This document shows, one piece after another, positions 26,938 through 36,114 of a DNA stretch of 50,896 bases. Position 1 is the stretch's first letter; every line of letters starts with the position of its first letter. The notes below the pieces were generated by a model. It did no database searches. It worked only from the letters and a program-made list of their open reading frames with translations, and had not been told where the DNA came from. The stretch covers positions 1-50,896 of the forward strand of contig NZ_UTBG01000017.1 of assembly GCF_900580675.1 (NCBI RefSeq), given 5' to 3'. Made by a program: the position numbers and the translations under genes. This DNA comes from Pseudomonas viridiflava (lineage in GTDB: Bacteria; Pseudomonadota; Gammaproteobacteria; Pseudomonadales; Pseudomonadaceae).

Positions 26938-27201
26938 TTATTCAGCAGAGGGCGGCGTCAACCGCGCTTCCAACTCCGCCACTTTTGCCTCCAGGCTCTC
27001 CAGCCGTGCACGCGTGCGGGCCAGCACGACCATCTGGCTGTCGAATTCTTCCCGGCTGACCAGGTCGAGCTTGCTGAAACCGCTTTGCAGCAATGCCTTG
27101 AATTGGCTTTCGATTTCGTTGCGAGGCAGCGGGGTCTCGCCGCTGAACAGGCGGGAGGCGTGGCCGCTCAGGGCGTCGAGGAGGTCTTTGGGCGCGAGCA
27201 T
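26938..27201 (-). CDS. ubiK: Accessory ubiquinone synthesis factor UbiK
   Basis: Protein of 87 residues of the BMFP/YqiC family, now UbiK, which assists the soluble UbiIJEFGH complex that makes ubiquinone and may promote its lipid interaction. The N-terminal region (LLDALSGHASRLFSG) is amphipathic, and residues 44-85 form a predicted coiled coil (LVSREEFDSQMVVLARTRARLESLEAKVAELEARL). The start is ATG 27201. It stands opposite glnK, with 420 bp between. Length and motif match the family well. Confidence 0.9.
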   Translation of the reverse strand: MLAPKDLLDALSGHASRLFSGETPLPRNEIESQFKALLQSGFSKLDLVSREEFDSQMVVLARTRARLESLEAKVAELEARLTPPSAE

Positions 27202-27307
27202 GGGAAATATTCCGGAAAACTGTTGGCCGGCAGTGTATCACGCAGCGTCTATAGTCTTTTTCACGGCCTGCGACGCACGCTTTTCGCGCAAGGGTCCGGG
27301 CGACGAC

Positions 27308-27322
27308 GCACTGTTTTTGTGC
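27308..27322 (+). promoter_or_regulatory. NtrC-type enhancer site
   Basis: GCACTGTTTTTGTGC has the GCAC-N7-GTGC spacing of NtrC-binding sites. It lies about 90 bp upstream of the sigma-54 element for glnK, the usual enhancer distance. Exact match of all eight fixed bases is seen; binding by NtrC is inferred from family knowledge. Confidence 0.6.
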
Positions 27323-27397
27323 GCATTGCATTCGCCAAGCTTGCCGGAGGGTGGGCATAAGTGAACAAAGGACTGATTTCAGTGATTTTTACGGAGC

Positions 27398-27413
27398 TGG
27401 CAAGGTTTCTGCT
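27398..27413 (+). promoter_or_regulatory. Sigma-54 promoter of glnK-amtB
   Basis: TGGCAAGGTTTCTGCT fits the -24/-12 pattern TGGCACGN4TTGCW with the invariant GG and GC ten bases apart; two positions differ (A for C at -21, C for T at -15). It would start transcription near 27425, leaving a leader of about 200 bases before glnK at 27622. The 420-bp gap before glnK otherwise holds the NtrC site and no gene. Confidence 0.65.
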
Positions 27414-27438
27414 TAGACGATCATGACCCATGCACTGA

Positions 27439-27960
<522 letters not shown>

Positions 27961-27994
27961 GCCGCCAAACCCCAACGCCCCAGGAGAAAACAAT

Positions 27995-29332
27995 ATGACT
28001 CTGCGTAAATTCGCAGGGCTCGGAGCCCTGTTGTCCGTCGTAATGCCAAGCCTGGCTATGGCGGCAGACGAAGTGGCTGCTCCAGTCCTCAACTCCGGCG
28101 ACACCGCCTGGATGCTGACCGCCACCGCATTGGTGCTGTTCATGACCATCCCCGGCCTGGCGCTGTTCTACGGCGGTATGGTCCGCTCCAAAAATATTCT
28201 GTCGGTGATGATGCAGTGCTTCGCCATCACCGGCCTGATCAGCATCCTGTGGGTCGTCTACGGTTACAGCATCGCGTTCGATACCACCGGTATGGAACAG
28301 GGCGTGGTCAACTTCAACTCCTTCTTCGGCGGCATGGGCAAGGCGTTCCTGACGGGTGTGACCCCGGCCAGCATCACCGGGCCTGCGGCGCTGTTCCCGG
28401 AAGCGGTGTTCATCACCTTCCAGATGACCTTCGCCATCATCACCCCGGCGCTGATCGTCGGTGCGTTCGCTGAGCGTATGAAGTTCTCCGCGATGCTGAT
28501 TTTCATGGGTATCTGGTTCACCCTGGTTTACGCGCCGATCGCACACATGGTCTGGAGCGGCAACGGTGGCCTGATGTGGGACTGGGGCGTGCTGGACTTC
28601 GCCGGCGGCACCGTGGTGCACATCAACGCCGGTGTGGCTGGCCTGGTGGCGTGCATCGTGCTCGGCAAGCGTAAAGGCTTCCCGACCACCCCGATGGCGC
28701 CTCACAACCTGGGTTACACCCTGGTCGGTGCGGCCATGCTGTGGATCGGATGGTTCGGCTTCAACGCCGGTTCCGCTGCTGCGGCCAACGGCACCGCCGG
28801 CATGGCGATGCTGGTCACTCAGATCGCTACCGCTGCTGCGGCGCTGGGTTGGATGTTCGCCGAGTGGATCACCCACGGCAAACCAAGCGCTCTGGGCATT
28901 GCCTCGGGTGTGGTCGCCGGCCTGGTTGCGGTGACTCCGGCTGCTGGCACCGTGGGCCCGATGGGCGCCCTGGTGATCGGCCTGGTTGCCGGTGTGGTCT
29001 GCTTCTTCTGCGCCACCAGCCTCAAGCGCAAGCTGGGCTACGACGACTCCCTGGACGCATTCGGCGTGCACGGTATCGGTGGTATCGTCGGTGCGATCCT
29101 CACCGGTGTGTTCGCGGCCCCTGCTCTGGGCGGCTTCGGCACCGTGACCGACATCGCTGCACAAGTCTGGATCCAGTGCAAAGGCGTCGGTTTCACGGTG
29201 ATCTACACCGCTGTCGTGACCTTCATCATCCTCAAGGTGCTGGACATGGTCATGGGCCTGCGGGTTACCGAAGAGGAAGAGGCTGTGGGCCTCGACCTGG
29301 CGCAACACAACGAACGCGGCTACAACTTGTAA
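27995..29332 (+). CDS. amtB: Ammonium transporter
   Basis: Ammonium channel of the Amt family, 445 residues, with an N-terminal signal (about 1-24, ending SLAMAA-DEV) and eleven transmembrane segments. The twin pore histidines are present in TVVHINAGVAG and DAFGVHGIGG. It conducts ammonium/ammonia across the inner membrane and is shut by GlnK. ATG 27995 follows CCAGGAG by about nine bases. It is cotranscribed with glnK and ends just before a strong terminator. Confidence 0.97.
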   Translation: MTLRKFAGLGALLSVVMPSLAMAADEVAAPVLNSGDTAWMLTATALVLFMTIPGLALFYGGMVRSKNILSVMMQCFAITGLISILWVVYGYSIAFDTTGMEQGVVNFNSFFGGMGKAFLTGVTPASITGPAALFPEAVFITFQMTFAIITPALIVGAFAERMKFSAMLIFMGIWFTLVYAPIAHMVWSGNGGLMWDWGVLDFAGGTVVHINAGVAGLVACIVLGKRKGFPTTPMAPHNLGYTLVGAAMLWIGWFGFNAGSAAAANGTAGMAMLVTQIATAAAALGWMFAEWITHGKPSALGIASGVVAGLVAVTPAAGTVGPMGALVIGLVAGVVCFFCATSLKRKLGYDDSLDAFGVHGIGGIVGAILTGVFAAPALGGFGTVTDIAAQVWIQCKGVGFTVIYTAVVTFIILKVLDMVMGLRVTEEEEAVGLDLAQHNERGYNL

Positions 29333-29341
29333 GTACGCGTA

Positions 29342-29374
29342 AAAAAGATGCCCGGCTTGCCGGGCATTTTTTTG
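29342..29374 (+). terminator. Intrinsic terminator after amtB
   Basis: AAAAAGATGCCCGGC and GCCGGGCATTTTTTT form a strong stem (ATGCCCGGC with GCCGGGCAT) with a TT loop and a seven-T tail. It ends the glnK-amtB operon. Confidence 0.9.
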
Positions 29375-29543
29375 TCTGGCGTTTGTCAGTCATAACAAGC
29401 TGTGTCGGTTTTTGCGCGAAGTTTGTGATGGTGCGCACACGGCACTTTCCAGCGTGCGAATGTCTTACAGCCATGTAGGCGTATTCGGCACTTTGTTTTT
29501 TCCCAGAGCGCGCTAGAATGCGCGCCGATGGGCGGAGAACTGT

Positions 29544-29969
29544 ATGTGGCAACAGACCTTGATTACCCTGCGGGCCAAGCCCCGGGGCTTTCACCTGGTG
29601 ACAGATGAGTTGCTTGCCGGCCTGCCTGAATTGAAGGCGTGCCGCGTGGGTCTGTTGCATCTGTGGCTGCAGCACACCTCGGCCTCGTTGACCGTCAACG
29701 AGAATGCCGACCCGGCGGTTCGTCGTGACTTCGAGCGTTTCTTCAATTCGCTGGTGCCGCAAGGCCGCGCAGGATTCGAGCACAACGACGAAGGCCCGGA
29801 TGATCTGCCGGCGCACTTCAAGGCCAGTCTCCTGGGCTGCCAGCTGAGTTTGCCGGTGAAGGCCGGCCGCTTGGCGATGGGGACCTGGCAAGGTGTTTAT
29901 CTGGGCGAGCACCGTGAGCATGGCGGTGCTCGTAAAGTCCTCGCCACCTTGCACGGTGATGGGGCATAG
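29544..29969 (+). CDS. YjbQ/UPF0047 family protein
   Basis: Protein of 141 residues of the YjbQ (UPF0047, DUF437) family, a compact beta-fold. Family marks are [31 protein letters not shown] at about residues 35-65 and the ending [25 protein letters not shown]. The conserved His and Asp/Glu residues hint at a metal site; some members show thiamine phosphate synthase-like complementation, but the physiological role is not settled. It is a separate unit downstream of the amtB terminator. A weak CRP-like word at 29424 is probably chance. Confidence 0.88.
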   Translation: MWQQTLITLRAKPRGFHLVTDELLAGLPELKACRVGLLHLWLQHTSASLTVNENADPAVRRDFERFFNSLVPQGRAGFEHNDEGPDDLPAHFKASLLGCQLSLPVKAGRLAMGTWQGVYLGEHREHGGARKVLATLHGDGA

Positions 29970-30010
29970 GCCACTGGTTATCCGGTGGATGTGATTTTTC
30001 CCCGGCGACC

Positions 30011-30038
30011 TCGACAGAGGGTGAAGCTGGGCTATAAC
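30011..30038 (+). promoter_or_regulatory. Sigma-70-like promoter for sutA
   Basis: TCGACA at 30011-30016 and TATAAC at 30033-30038 match the -35 and -10 boxes in five of six positions each, with a 16-base spacer, 33 bp before the sutA start. Confidence 0.55.
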
Positions 30039-30070
30039 TAATCTGCTTTTCGCAAGTCATGAGGTAGAAC

Positions 30071-30400
30071 ATGAGCGACGATGATCTGGAAAACGACGAA
30101 CTGGAAGTAGGTGACGAAGACGACACCGAAGAGCTTGAGGCGGTAGCGGAAGACGCTCCTGACGAAGGCGATGACGGTGGCGAAGATGCGCCTGCCAAAG
30201 CGGCCAAAGGCAAAGCCAAAGCTGCTGTATCGGTAGACGAGCTGCCGAGCGTTGAAGCCAAGAACAAAGAGCGCGATGCGCTGGCCCGTGCGATGGAAGA
30301 ATTCCTCGCTAGAGGCGGCAAAGTGCAGGAAGTCGAGGCTAACGTGGTGGCAGACCCACCGAAGAAGCCGGATAACAAGTACGGCAGCCGACCTATCTGA
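30071..30400 (+). CDS. sutA: Transcription regulator SutA
   Basis: Acidic protein of 109 residues. The first 60 residues are Asp/Glu-rich (DDDLENDELEVGDEDDTEELEAV) then Ala/Lys-rich, followed by a conserved part VEAKNKERDALARAMEEFLARGGKVQE and VVADPPKKPDNKYGSRPI. This matches P. aeruginosa SutA, an RNA polymerase-binding factor that raises ribosomal and other transcription during slow growth; it has mostly disordered ends around a short helix. A good promoter lies at 30011 and a terminator at 30426, so it is a one-gene unit. Confidence 0.88.
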   Translation: MSDDDLENDELEVGDEDDTEELEAVAEDAPDEGDDGGEDAPAKAAKGKAKAAVSVDELPSVEAKNKERDALARAMEEFLARGGKVQEVEANVVADPPKKPDNKYGSRPI

Positions 30401-30425
30401 GTTCAGCCTCCTGCTTGTAGGAAAG

Positions 30426-30450
30426 AGCCCGCCGTCGCTGCGGGCTTTTT
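30426..30450 (+). terminator. Intrinsic terminator after sutA
   Basis: GCCCGC and GCGGGC pair around CGTCGCT and are followed by TTTTT. It lies 26 bp past the sutA stop codon. Confidence 0.85.
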
Positions 30451-30490
30451 CATGCCTGAAACAAATTCCTTCAGGCTGCCGAATGTCAGT

Positions 30491-30577
30491 GTGGGAGCGG
30501 GCTTGCTCGCGAAAGCGGTGTGTCAGTCAGTGCATCCATAACTGACCGACCGCATTCGCGAGCAAGCCCGCTCCCAC
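30491..30577. repeat. REPIN between convergent genes
   Basis: Arms GTGGGAGCGGGCTTGCTCGC and GCGAGCAAGCCCGCTCCCAC are perfect inverted copies; the GGTGTGTCAGTCAG and CTGACCGACC inner parts also pair partly. It lies between sutA and the convergent HAD gene. Confidence 0.88.
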
Positions 30578-30593
30578 ATTTTGATCTTCAGTG

Positions 30594-31289
30594 TCACTGC
30601 CAGTTACGCAGCAAAGGCGGTAACTCCGTCAGGCTACGAATCTCCGCATCCGGGCGCTTTTCCGCATCCCAGGCTTTGCCCGTCGGGTTAAACCACACCG
30701 CCCGCAGCCCCGCCTGCTGCGCCCCGGCGATGTCATCCCCGGGGTGGTCGCCGATATGCACCGCCTGGCTCGCATCCACGCCACCACGCTGCAACGCTTC
30801 CTGAAACAGTCGCGCATCCGGCTTGGCGATGCCGATATCTTCGGCCCGCAGGGCAAAGTGGAAATAATCCGCCAGGCCCACGCGCTGCACGTCGGCATTG
30901 CCGTTGGTGATAACCCCCAGCAGAAAATGCTGGCGCAGCGCCTGCAGCATCGGCTCGGCCTCGGGAAACGGCGTGAGCTGGTGCCGCGCATGAATAAACG
31001 CTTCGTAGCACACGTCCGCCATCTCTGTGGCCTCAGGCTGTGGATAACCCGCCTCTTCAAACGCGTGCATCAGCACCCGGTGGCGCAACAGGCTGATGCG
31101 ATGTTTCAGCTCGGGATGACGCTGCAGCACCTGCTGGCGCAGGCTGGCGAAATGCTCCAGAGGCAGGTCGCCGACCTTGGTGGCGTTAATTGCCAGCCAT
31201 TCGCGCATCGACGCTTCGGCGCTGATGATGACGGGTACGTTGTCCCAGAGTGTGTCGTCCAGGTCGAAGGTGATCAGCTTGATACTCAT
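30594..31289 (-). CDS. HAD-superfamily phosphatase, YigB type
   Basis: Haloacid dehalogenase-like hydrolase of 231 residues. Motif I is [10 protein letters not shown] (nucleophile Asp9, acid Asp11), motif II contains the T of GVITNGN, motif III the Lys of IAKPDARLF, and motif IV is [11 protein letters not shown]. It is the last gene of the lppL-lysA-dapF cluster and its ATG overlaps the xerC stop by four bases, so translation is likely coupled. YigB of E. coli dephosphorylates FMN and the riboflavin precursor ARPP; the substrate here is inferred. Confidence 0.88.
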   Translation of the reverse strand: MSIKLITFDLDDTLWDNVPVIISAEASMREWLAINATKVGDLPLEHFASLRQQVLQRHPELKHRISLLRHRVLMHAFEEAGYPQPEATEMADVCYEAFIHARHQLTPFPEAEPMLQALRQHFLLGVITNGNADVQRVGLADYFHFALRAEDIGIAKPDARLFQEALQRGGVDASQAVHIGDHPGDDIAGAQQAGLRAVWFNPTGKAWDAEKRPDAEIRSLTELPPLLRNWQ

Positions 31290-32185
31290 GAGTCGCCGCC
31301 CTTGATGCGTTTGGCCCGTGGATGGGCGCTGTCGTACACCGTTGCCAGGTGCTGGAAGTCCAGATGGGTATAGATCTGCGTGGTCTTGATATCCGAGTGG
31401 CCGAGCAGTTCCTGCACCGCGCGCAGGTCCTGGGACGATTCCAGCAGATGGCTGGCAAAAGAGTGCCGCAGCATATGCGGGTGCAGGTTCTGCCCCAGCT
31501 CGCGCTCGCCGGCGGCCTTCACGCGTACTTGAATCGCCCGTGGTCCCAGGCGACGGCCTTGCTGGCTGACAAACACCGCGTCGTCCGCCGGGTTGGTCAA
31601 AAGGCGCAGGGGCAGCCAGAGCTGCAAGGCCTCGCGGGCCTTCCTGCCTACCGGCAGCACGCGGGTCTTGCTGCCCTTGCCGAGCACTTGCACCAGGCCG
31701 TCCGCCAGGTCCAGTTGGTCGAGATTCAGGCCGGTGAGCTCCGACAGGCGCAGGCCGGAGGAATAGAACAGCTCCAGGATCGCCTGGTCACGATGAGCGA
31801 GGAAGTCATCTTCGACAGCTCCGTCGAGCAGTTGCAGGGCGCGGTCGGTGTCCAGGGTCTTGGGCAGGCGCCGTTCGCCTTTGGGCGGGGCCAGACCATT
31901 GGCCGGGTCGTGGTCGCACAGGCCTTCGCGGTTCAGGTAGTGATACAGGCCGCGAACCGCCGACAGCAGGCGCGACAGACTGCGCGAGGATTGCCCGGCC
32001 TGGTGCAGGCGCGCGATCAGGCTGCGCAGGCTCTGGATGTCCAGGGCCTTCCAGCTGCTGATCTGTTGTTTCTCGCAATACGCCAGGACCTTGTTCAAGT
32101 CCCGGCGGTAGGCTTCCAGGGTGTGGGGCGACACCTGCCGCTCGTTGCGCAGGTGAGCGCAATAAGCGTCCAGTTGCCGTTCCAT
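31286..32185 (-). CDS. xerC: Tyrosine recombinase XerC
   Basis: Site-specific recombinase of 299 residues that, with XerD, resolves chromosome dimers at dif. The N-terminal SAM-like domain (about 1-85) binds core DNA; the catalytic half has Arg in [27 protein letters not shown] (His-x-x-Arg) and the nucleophile Tyr in [13 protein letters not shown]. In Pseudomonas it is also called sss, linked to colonisation and phase variation. It follows the DUF484 gene within three bases and shares a four-base overlap with the HAD gene. Confidence 0.95.
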   Translation of the reverse strand: MERQLDAYCAHLRNERQVSPHTLEAYRRDLNKVLAYCEKQQISSWKALDIQSLRSLIARLHQAGQSSRSLSRLLSAVRGLYHYLNREGLCDHDPANGLAPPKGERRLPKTLDTDRALQLLDGAVEDDFLAHRDQAILELFYSSGLRLSELTGLNLDQLDLADGLVQVLGKGSKTRVLPVGRKAREALQLWLPLRLLTNPADDAVFVSQQGRRLGPRAIQVRVKAAGERELGQNLHPHMLRHSFASHLLESSQDLRAVQELLGHSDIKTTQIYTHLDFQHLATVYDSAHPRAKRIKGGDS

Positions 32186-32187
32186 GG

Positions 32188-32904
32188 CTAGCGCACCGCG
32201 CGCAGGGCGGTGGTGAAGCGCGGCAGGACGCGGCTCAGCACTTCGGCGATGTAGGTCAAAAACAGCGTGCCAACCGAGCTTTTGTAGTGCTGAGGATCAC
32301 GGCTGGCGATCGCCAGAACCCCATGCAGGCCTTGATGGCTGAGGGCGACCACGGCGGTGGAGCCGATCTCCTTGCGCTGTTCGGCGCCGAAGAGGAAGTC
32401 CAGCTCATGCTCACGCAGAGTGCCGCTGATGGTCTTGCCTTCGGACAGCAGGCCGCCGATTGCGGTCTGCGCTTCAGCACCACTGACCCAGCGACCTACC
32501 GGCATCGGGTTGTCGCTGAACAGGATCAGGCTGACAAAAGGCACCTGGAAATCCTGGCGCAGGCTGTCTTCCACGGCAATCACCGTTTCTTCCAGGCTGG
32601 TGGCATCCATCAGCGCCAGAATCAGGCGACGGGTCTTCTCAAACAGGCGGTCGTTGTCGCGGGCCACATCCATCAGATGTGAGAGCTTGTGGCGCATCTC
32701 GATGTTGCGCTCGCGCAGGATCTTCATCTGCCGCTCCACCAGCGACACGGTGTCGCCGCGTTGGTGGGGGATGCGCAAGGCGGGCAACAGCTCTTCGTGT
32801 TCGACGAAAAAGTCCGGGTTAGCCTCAAGGTACGCCGCGACAGCAGCGGCCTCCAGACTTTCGCTCGGGTTCGCTTGTGCGGGTACTTGAGGCTTATCGG
32901 TCAT
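32188..32904 (-). CDS. DUF484 family protein
   Basis: Protein of 238 residues of the DUF484 family. An N-terminal helical region with a coiled coil (about 55-90, [28 protein letters not shown]) precedes a GAF-like sensor fold (about 95-225) with [13 protein letters not shown] and [22 protein letters not shown]. No catalytic residues or DNA-binding domain are evident. Its fixed place between dapF and xerC in many gammaproteobacteria suggests a link to chromosome dimer resolution or wall precursor supply, but the function is unknown. Confidence 0.88.
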   Translation of the reverse strand: MTDKPQVPAQANPSESLEAAAVAAYLEANPDFFVEHEELLPALRIPHQRGDTVSLVERQMKILRERNIEMRHKLSHLMDVARDNDRLFEKTRRLILALMDATSLEETVIAVEDSLRQDFQVPFVSLILFSDNPMPVGRWVSGAEAQTAIGGLLSEGKTISGTLREHELDFLFGAEQRKEIGSTAVVALSHQGLHGVLAIASRDPQHYKSSVGTLFLTYIAEVLSRVLPRFTTALRAVR

Positions 32905-32917
32905 TAGCTTTGCTCAC

Positions 32918-33748
32918 TCATAGACGGACCTGTCCTTCGTATACGCGCGAGGCCGGCCCGGTCATCATCACCGGGTGGCCAGGGCCTGCCCATTCGATGG
33001 ACAGGCGTCCACCGGGCAGGTCGATCAGCAGCGGCGAATCCATCCACCCCTGGCTGATCGCGGCCACGGCAGCGGCGCAAGCACCGGTGCCGCAGGCCTG
33101 GGTTTCGCCGGCGCCGCGTTCCCACACGCGCAGTTGCGCGCGGGTACGGTCGATCACCTGCAGGAAGCCCACGTTGACCCGTGCCGGAAAGCGCGGGTGG
33201 TGTTCGATCTTCGGCCCCAATTCGTGCACGGGGGCGTTGTTGATGTCGTTGACCCGCAGCACCGCATGGGGGTTGCCCATGGACACGGCGGCGATATCGA
33301 CGGTCTGGCCATCAACGTCCAGCGCGTAACTGGCAGCCTGCTCGGTGGCCTGGAACGGAATATCCGCCGGCACCAGGCGTGGCGCGCCCATGTTGACGCT
33401 GATCTGGCCGTCGCTGCGGATATCCAGCTCGATCACGCCGCTCTTGGTCTCGACGCGAATCTGGCGTTTGGCGGTCAGGCGCTTGTCCAGCACAAAGCGC
33501 GCGAAGCAACGCGCACCGTTGCCGCACTGTTCCACTTCGGAACCGTCGGAGTTGAAGATCCGATAACGGAAATCCACCTCCGGGTTGCTCGGCGCCTCGA
33601 CCAGCAGCAACTGGTCAAAACCGATACCGGTATGGCGGTCGCCCCACTGTTTAGCGTGTTTGGGCAGGATGTGCGCGTGCTGGCTGACCAGGTCGAGGAC
33701 CATGAAATCGTTGCCCAGCCCGTGCATCTTGGTAAAACGCAGCAGCAT
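32918..33748 (-). CDS. dapF: Diaminopimelate epimerase
   Basis: PLP-independent epimerase of 276 residues that turns LL-diaminopimelate into the meso form for peptidoglycan and lysine. The two catalytic cysteines are in [12 protein letters not shown] (near residue 75) and [16 protein letters not shown] (near 221). The N-terminal [19 protein letters not shown] is the normal start. It lies four bases from lysA, so lysA and dapF are likely cotranslated; together they give the last two steps to lysine. Confidence 0.96.
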   Translation of the reverse strand: MLLRFTKMHGLGNDFMVLDLVSQHAHILPKHAKQWGDRHTGIGFDQLLLVEAPSNPEVDFRYRIFNSDGSEVEQCGNGARCFARFVLDKRLTAKRQIRVETKSGVIELDIRSDGQISVNMGAPRLVPADIPFQATEQAASYALDVDGQTVDIAAVSMGNPHAVLRVNDINNAPVHELGPKIEHHPRFPARVNVGFLQVIDRTRAQLRVWERGAGETQACGTGACAAAVAAISQGWMDSPLLIDLPGGRLSIEWAGPGHPVMMTGPASRVYEGQVRL

Positions 33749-33751
33749 GGC

Positions 33752-34999
33752 TTACTCCGGCAGCAGGCTTTCGCCAGCATACAACTCGGCTACCGTCTCG
33801 CGGCGACGCACTTCAAACGCTTGATCACCGTCCACCAGCACCTCGGCGGCACGGCCGCGGGTGTTGTAGTTGGAACTCATGACAAACCCGTAGGCACCGG
33901 CCGAATGCACGGCCAGCAGGTCGCCTTCTTCCAGGGCCAGCTGGCGATCCTTGGCAAGGAAGTCGCCGGTCTCGCAGATCGGGCCGACAATGTCATAGCT
34001 GCGCGCTTCGCCATCGCGAGGCGTCACGGCGGTGACATCCATCCAGGCCTGGTACAGCGCCGGGCGGATCAGGTCGTTCATCGCCGCGTCGACGATGGCG
34101 AAATCCTTGTACTCGGTGTGCTTGAGGTACTCGACCTGGGTCAACAGCACGCTGGCATTCGCGACAATATAGCGGCCCGGCTCGAACATCAGGGTCAGGC
34201 CACGGCCTTCGGTGCGCTCGCGCACGGCCTTGATGTAATCAGCGATCAGCGGCGGCTCTTCGTCGCGATAACGCACGCCCACGCCGCCACCGAGGTCGAT
34301 GTGGTGCAGGTAAATGCCGCACTCGCCGAGGCGATCAGTCAACGCCAGCAGGCGGTCGAGCGCATCCAGGAACGGTGGCAGGGTGGTCAGTTGCGAGCCG
34401 ATATGGCAGTCGATACCCAACACTTCCAGGTTCGGCAGCTGGGCGGCGCGGATGTACACGTCCTCGGCGTCGGCGATGGCGATGCCGAACTTGTTCTCTT
34501 TGAGACCGGTGGAAATGTACGGGTGGGTGCCGGCATCGACGTCCGGGTTGACGCGCAGGGAAATCGGCGCGCGCACGCCCATTTCTGCGGCCACTGTTTG
34601 CAGGCGTTCCAGCTCATCGGTGGATTCGACGTTGAAGCAATGCACACCGACTTCGAGGGCGCGGCGCATGTCTTCGCGGCTCTTGCCGACGCCGGAGAAC
34701 ACGATTTTTTCCGGTTTGCCGCCGGCGGCCAGCACACGTTCCAGCTCGCCACGGGAGACGATGTCGAAACCAGCGCCCAAGCGCGCCAGGACATTCAGTA
34801 CACCCAGGTTGGAGTTGGCCTTGACCGCGTAGCAGACCAGGCTCGGCGTGCCTTCCAGCGCGTCGGCAAAGCTGCGGTACTGGGCTTCGATGTGGGCACG
34901 CGAGTACACGTAGGTCGGGGTGCCAAAGCGCTCGGCAATCGCGGACAGCGCCACGCCTTCCGCGAACAGCTCGCCGTCCCGGTAGTTAAAAGCGTCCAT
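33752..34999 (-). CDS. lysA: Diaminopimelate decarboxylase
   Basis: PLP enzyme of 415 residues making L-lysine from meso-diaminopimelate. The PLP lysine lies in VCYAVKANSNLGVL near residue 59; GVHCFNVESTDELERL, HIGSQ and the GGGVGVRY segment form the cofactor site; the C-terminal part has CETGDFLAKDR (catalytic Cys near 347) and SAGAYGFVMSSNYNTRGRAAEVLVDG. The start is ATG 34999. It follows the small lipoprotein gene lppL, an order conserved in pseudomonads. Confidence 0.96.
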   Translation of the reverse strand: MDAFNYRDGELFAEGVALSAIAERFGTPTYVYSRAHIEAQYRSFADALEGTPSLVCYAVKANSNLGVLNVLARLGAGFDIVSRGELERVLAAGGKPEKIVFSGVGKSREDMRRALEVGVHCFNVESTDELERLQTVAAEMGVRAPISLRVNPDVDAGTHPYISTGLKENKFGIAIADAEDVYIRAAQLPNLEVLGIDCHIGSQLTTLPPFLDALDRLLALTDRLGECGIYLHHIDLGGGVGVRYRDEEPPLIADYIKAVRERTEGRGLTLMFEPGRYIVANASVLLTQVEYLKHTEYKDFAIVDAAMNDLIRPALYQAWMDVTAVTPRDGEARSYDIVGPICETGDFLAKDRQLALEEGDLLAVHSAGAYGFVMSSNYNTRGRAAEVLVDGDQAFEVRRRETVAELYAGESLLPE

Positions 35000-35008
35000 G
35001 GGGTTCCC

Positions 35009-35176
35009 TTAGTAGGTGTCGTGCTTGTGCGCTTTGGCCGGCTTTTGCGACGATTGCGCCTGTTCATTCGGGTCTTTGCTGTCATCGGGCAGGTACAGCG
35101 GGCCTTTTTGACCACAGGCACTAACGAGGCAGGCGACCGCGACGAGCGCAGCAAGGGAAGAGATCAGGCGCTTCAT
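35009..35176 (-). CDS. lppL: Small lipoprotein LppL
   Basis: A 55-residue lipoprotein. Translation from ATG 35176 gives [20 protein letters not shown], then [12 protein letters not shown] and a Lys/His-rich tail ending HKHDTY. The lipobox LVSAC places lipidation at Cys21, so only 35 residues are mature. GQKGPLYLP is the LptM/YifL motif; in E. coli LptM assists assembly of the LptD lipopolysaccharide translocon. The gene starts the lysA-dapF cluster (nine bases before lysA) and is divergent from cyaY. Confidence 0.93.
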   Translation of the reverse strand: MKRLISSLAALVAVACLVSACGQKGPLYLPDDSKDPNEQAQSSQKPAKAHKHDTY

Positions 35177-35210
35177 GGCGAAATCCTTGAATATGCATTA
35201 ATTGCGCCCG

Positions 35211-35216
35211 AGTATA
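35211..35216 (-). promoter_or_regulatory. Possible -10 box of the lppL-lysA-dapF cluster
   Basis: On the minus strand these six bases read TATACT, a near-perfect -10 box, 35 bp before the lppL start. No convincing -35 box lies 16-18 bp upstream, so the call is tentative. Confidence 0.35.
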
Positions 35217-35344
35217 CCGACCACCTGCCGGATTGCCTATGCGCCGGAATACCCGTCTGGCGGGGGTTTGCCGAGACGGTAGGGAAAGGTCCTACGCTGT
35301 GTGTGGATGTTTGATTCCGTCAGTCGTGATGAAATCGGTATCCT

Positions 35345-35373
35345 TTGCAATCGGCGGGGCTCGCCCGTATCGT
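35345..35373 (+). promoter_or_regulatory. Possible cyaY promoter
   Basis: TTGCAA (35345-35350) and TATCGT (35368-35373) stand 17 bases apart and match the sigma-70 boxes in four of six positions each. The element lies about 40 bp before the cyaY start. Confidence 0.4.
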
Positions 35374-35414
35374 GCGGCGCTTGAGCAAAACCAGACACTT
35401 TTGAGGTTGCCACA

Positions 35415-35762
35415 ATGAGTTTGACCGAAGCCCGTTTTCACGACCTGGTGGATGCGACCCAGCAGGCGCTGGAAGATATTTTCGACGACAGCGGCCTGGA
35501 CGTGGACCTGGAAAACTCGGCCGGCGTGCTGACGGTCAAGTTCGAGAGCGGCCAGCAACTGATCTTCAGTCGCCAGGAACCGCTGCGTCAGTTGTGGCTG
35601 GCGGCGCGCTCCGGTGGCGTCCACTTCGACTACGACGAAGAAAGCGGCAAATGGCAGTGCGACAAGAGTGAGGAGTTGTTGGGCGAGATGCTCACGCGCC
35701 TGGTCCAGGAATACACCGGCGAAGTGCTGGACTTTGATGAGTTGGGGCAGGACGAGATTTGA
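35415..35762 (+). CDS. cyaY: Frataxin-like protein CyaY
   Basis: Bacterial frataxin of 115 residues, an iron-binding regulator of Fe-S cluster assembly with IscS. The acidic first helix (RFHDLVDATQQALEDIFDDSGLDVDLENSAG) carries the iron-binding Asp/Glu ridge, and the sheet includes VLTVKFESGQQLIFSRQEPLRQLWLA and GVHFDYDEESGKW. The length is that of CyaY. It is divergent from lppL and overlaps the next small gene by four bases. Confidence 0.93.
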   Translation: MSLTEARFHDLVDATQQALEDIFDDSGLDVDLENSAGVLTVKFESGQQLIFSRQEPLRQLWLAARSGGVHFDYDEESGKWQCDKSEELLGEMLTRLVQEYTGEVLDFDELGQDEI

Positions 35763-35983
35763 CCGTGACCCAGCCCGCACCTGCGCGCGCGCCCAAGCCG
35801 CTGTTCAGCAATGTCAGCCCGGCGGTGCCGTCACCTTGTATCAGTTTGTGTCGCCTGGACGAGCAGAAAGTCTGCCTCGGCTGCTTTCGCCACGTGGAAG
35901 ACATTCGCGAATGGCGCTCCGCCGACGATGCCCGGCGCCGGGTGATCTGCGCCCAGGCCGAACAGCGCAGGACGCGCGCCTGA
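35759..35983 (+). CDS. DUF1289 small cysteine-rich protein
   Basis: Protein of 74 residues with a DUF1289 domain: SPCISLCRLDEQKVCLGCFRHVEDIREW at about residues 25-52, having four Cys (C-x3-C..C-x2-C) that suggest a bound metal or Fe-S cluster. The start is TTG 35759, overlapping the cyaY stop by four bases, with GGGGCAGGA upstream; GTG 35765 is an alternative. Coupling with the frataxin gene fits an iron-sulphur link, but the function is unknown. Confidence 0.82.
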   Translation: MTVTQPAPARAPKPLFSNVSPAVPSPCISLCRLDEQKVCLGCFRHVEDIREWRSADDARRRVICAQAEQRRTRA

Positions 35984-35990
35984 GGGCGTC

Positions 35991-36084
35991 TTGTTTATTT
36001 GTGACGCTGTGGTAGTGTCCGGGTACGCCTCAACTCATCGAGGCCCGTGAGAACCCCGCCTTTTCCTGGCGGGGTTTTGCTTTT
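35991..36084 (+). ncRNA. rnk leader, candidate transcription attenuator
   Basis: A short promoter-like pair, TTGTTT (35991-35996) and TAGTGT (36013-36018) 16 bases apart, precedes two hairpins. The first pairs GCCTC (36027-36031) with GAGGC (36040-36044). The second (36052-36075) pairs AACCCCGCC with GGCGGGGTT and is followed by TTGC and TTTTTT, an intrinsic terminator 36 bp before the rnk start. I recall a conserved rnk leader described for gammaproteobacteria, including a Pseudomonas form; I cannot search for it here. The leader could let a signal choose between termination and reading into rnk. It could instead end the cyaY-DUF1289 transcript or make a small RNA. Confidence 0.55.
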
Positions 36085-36114
36085 TTGTGCAGAAAAAAGG
36101 AGTCTGCCTGAATC

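Noticed and set aside
29424..29439. TGTGATGGTGCGCACA, a CRP-like word before the YjbQ gene
   Set aside because: Nine of ten bases match, but one to two such words are expected by chance in this length and no promoter fits it.
32975..35314. 779-codon open frame opposite dapF, lysA and lppL
   Set aside because: Same shadow effect; it spans three conserved genes and the lppL-cyaY promoter region.
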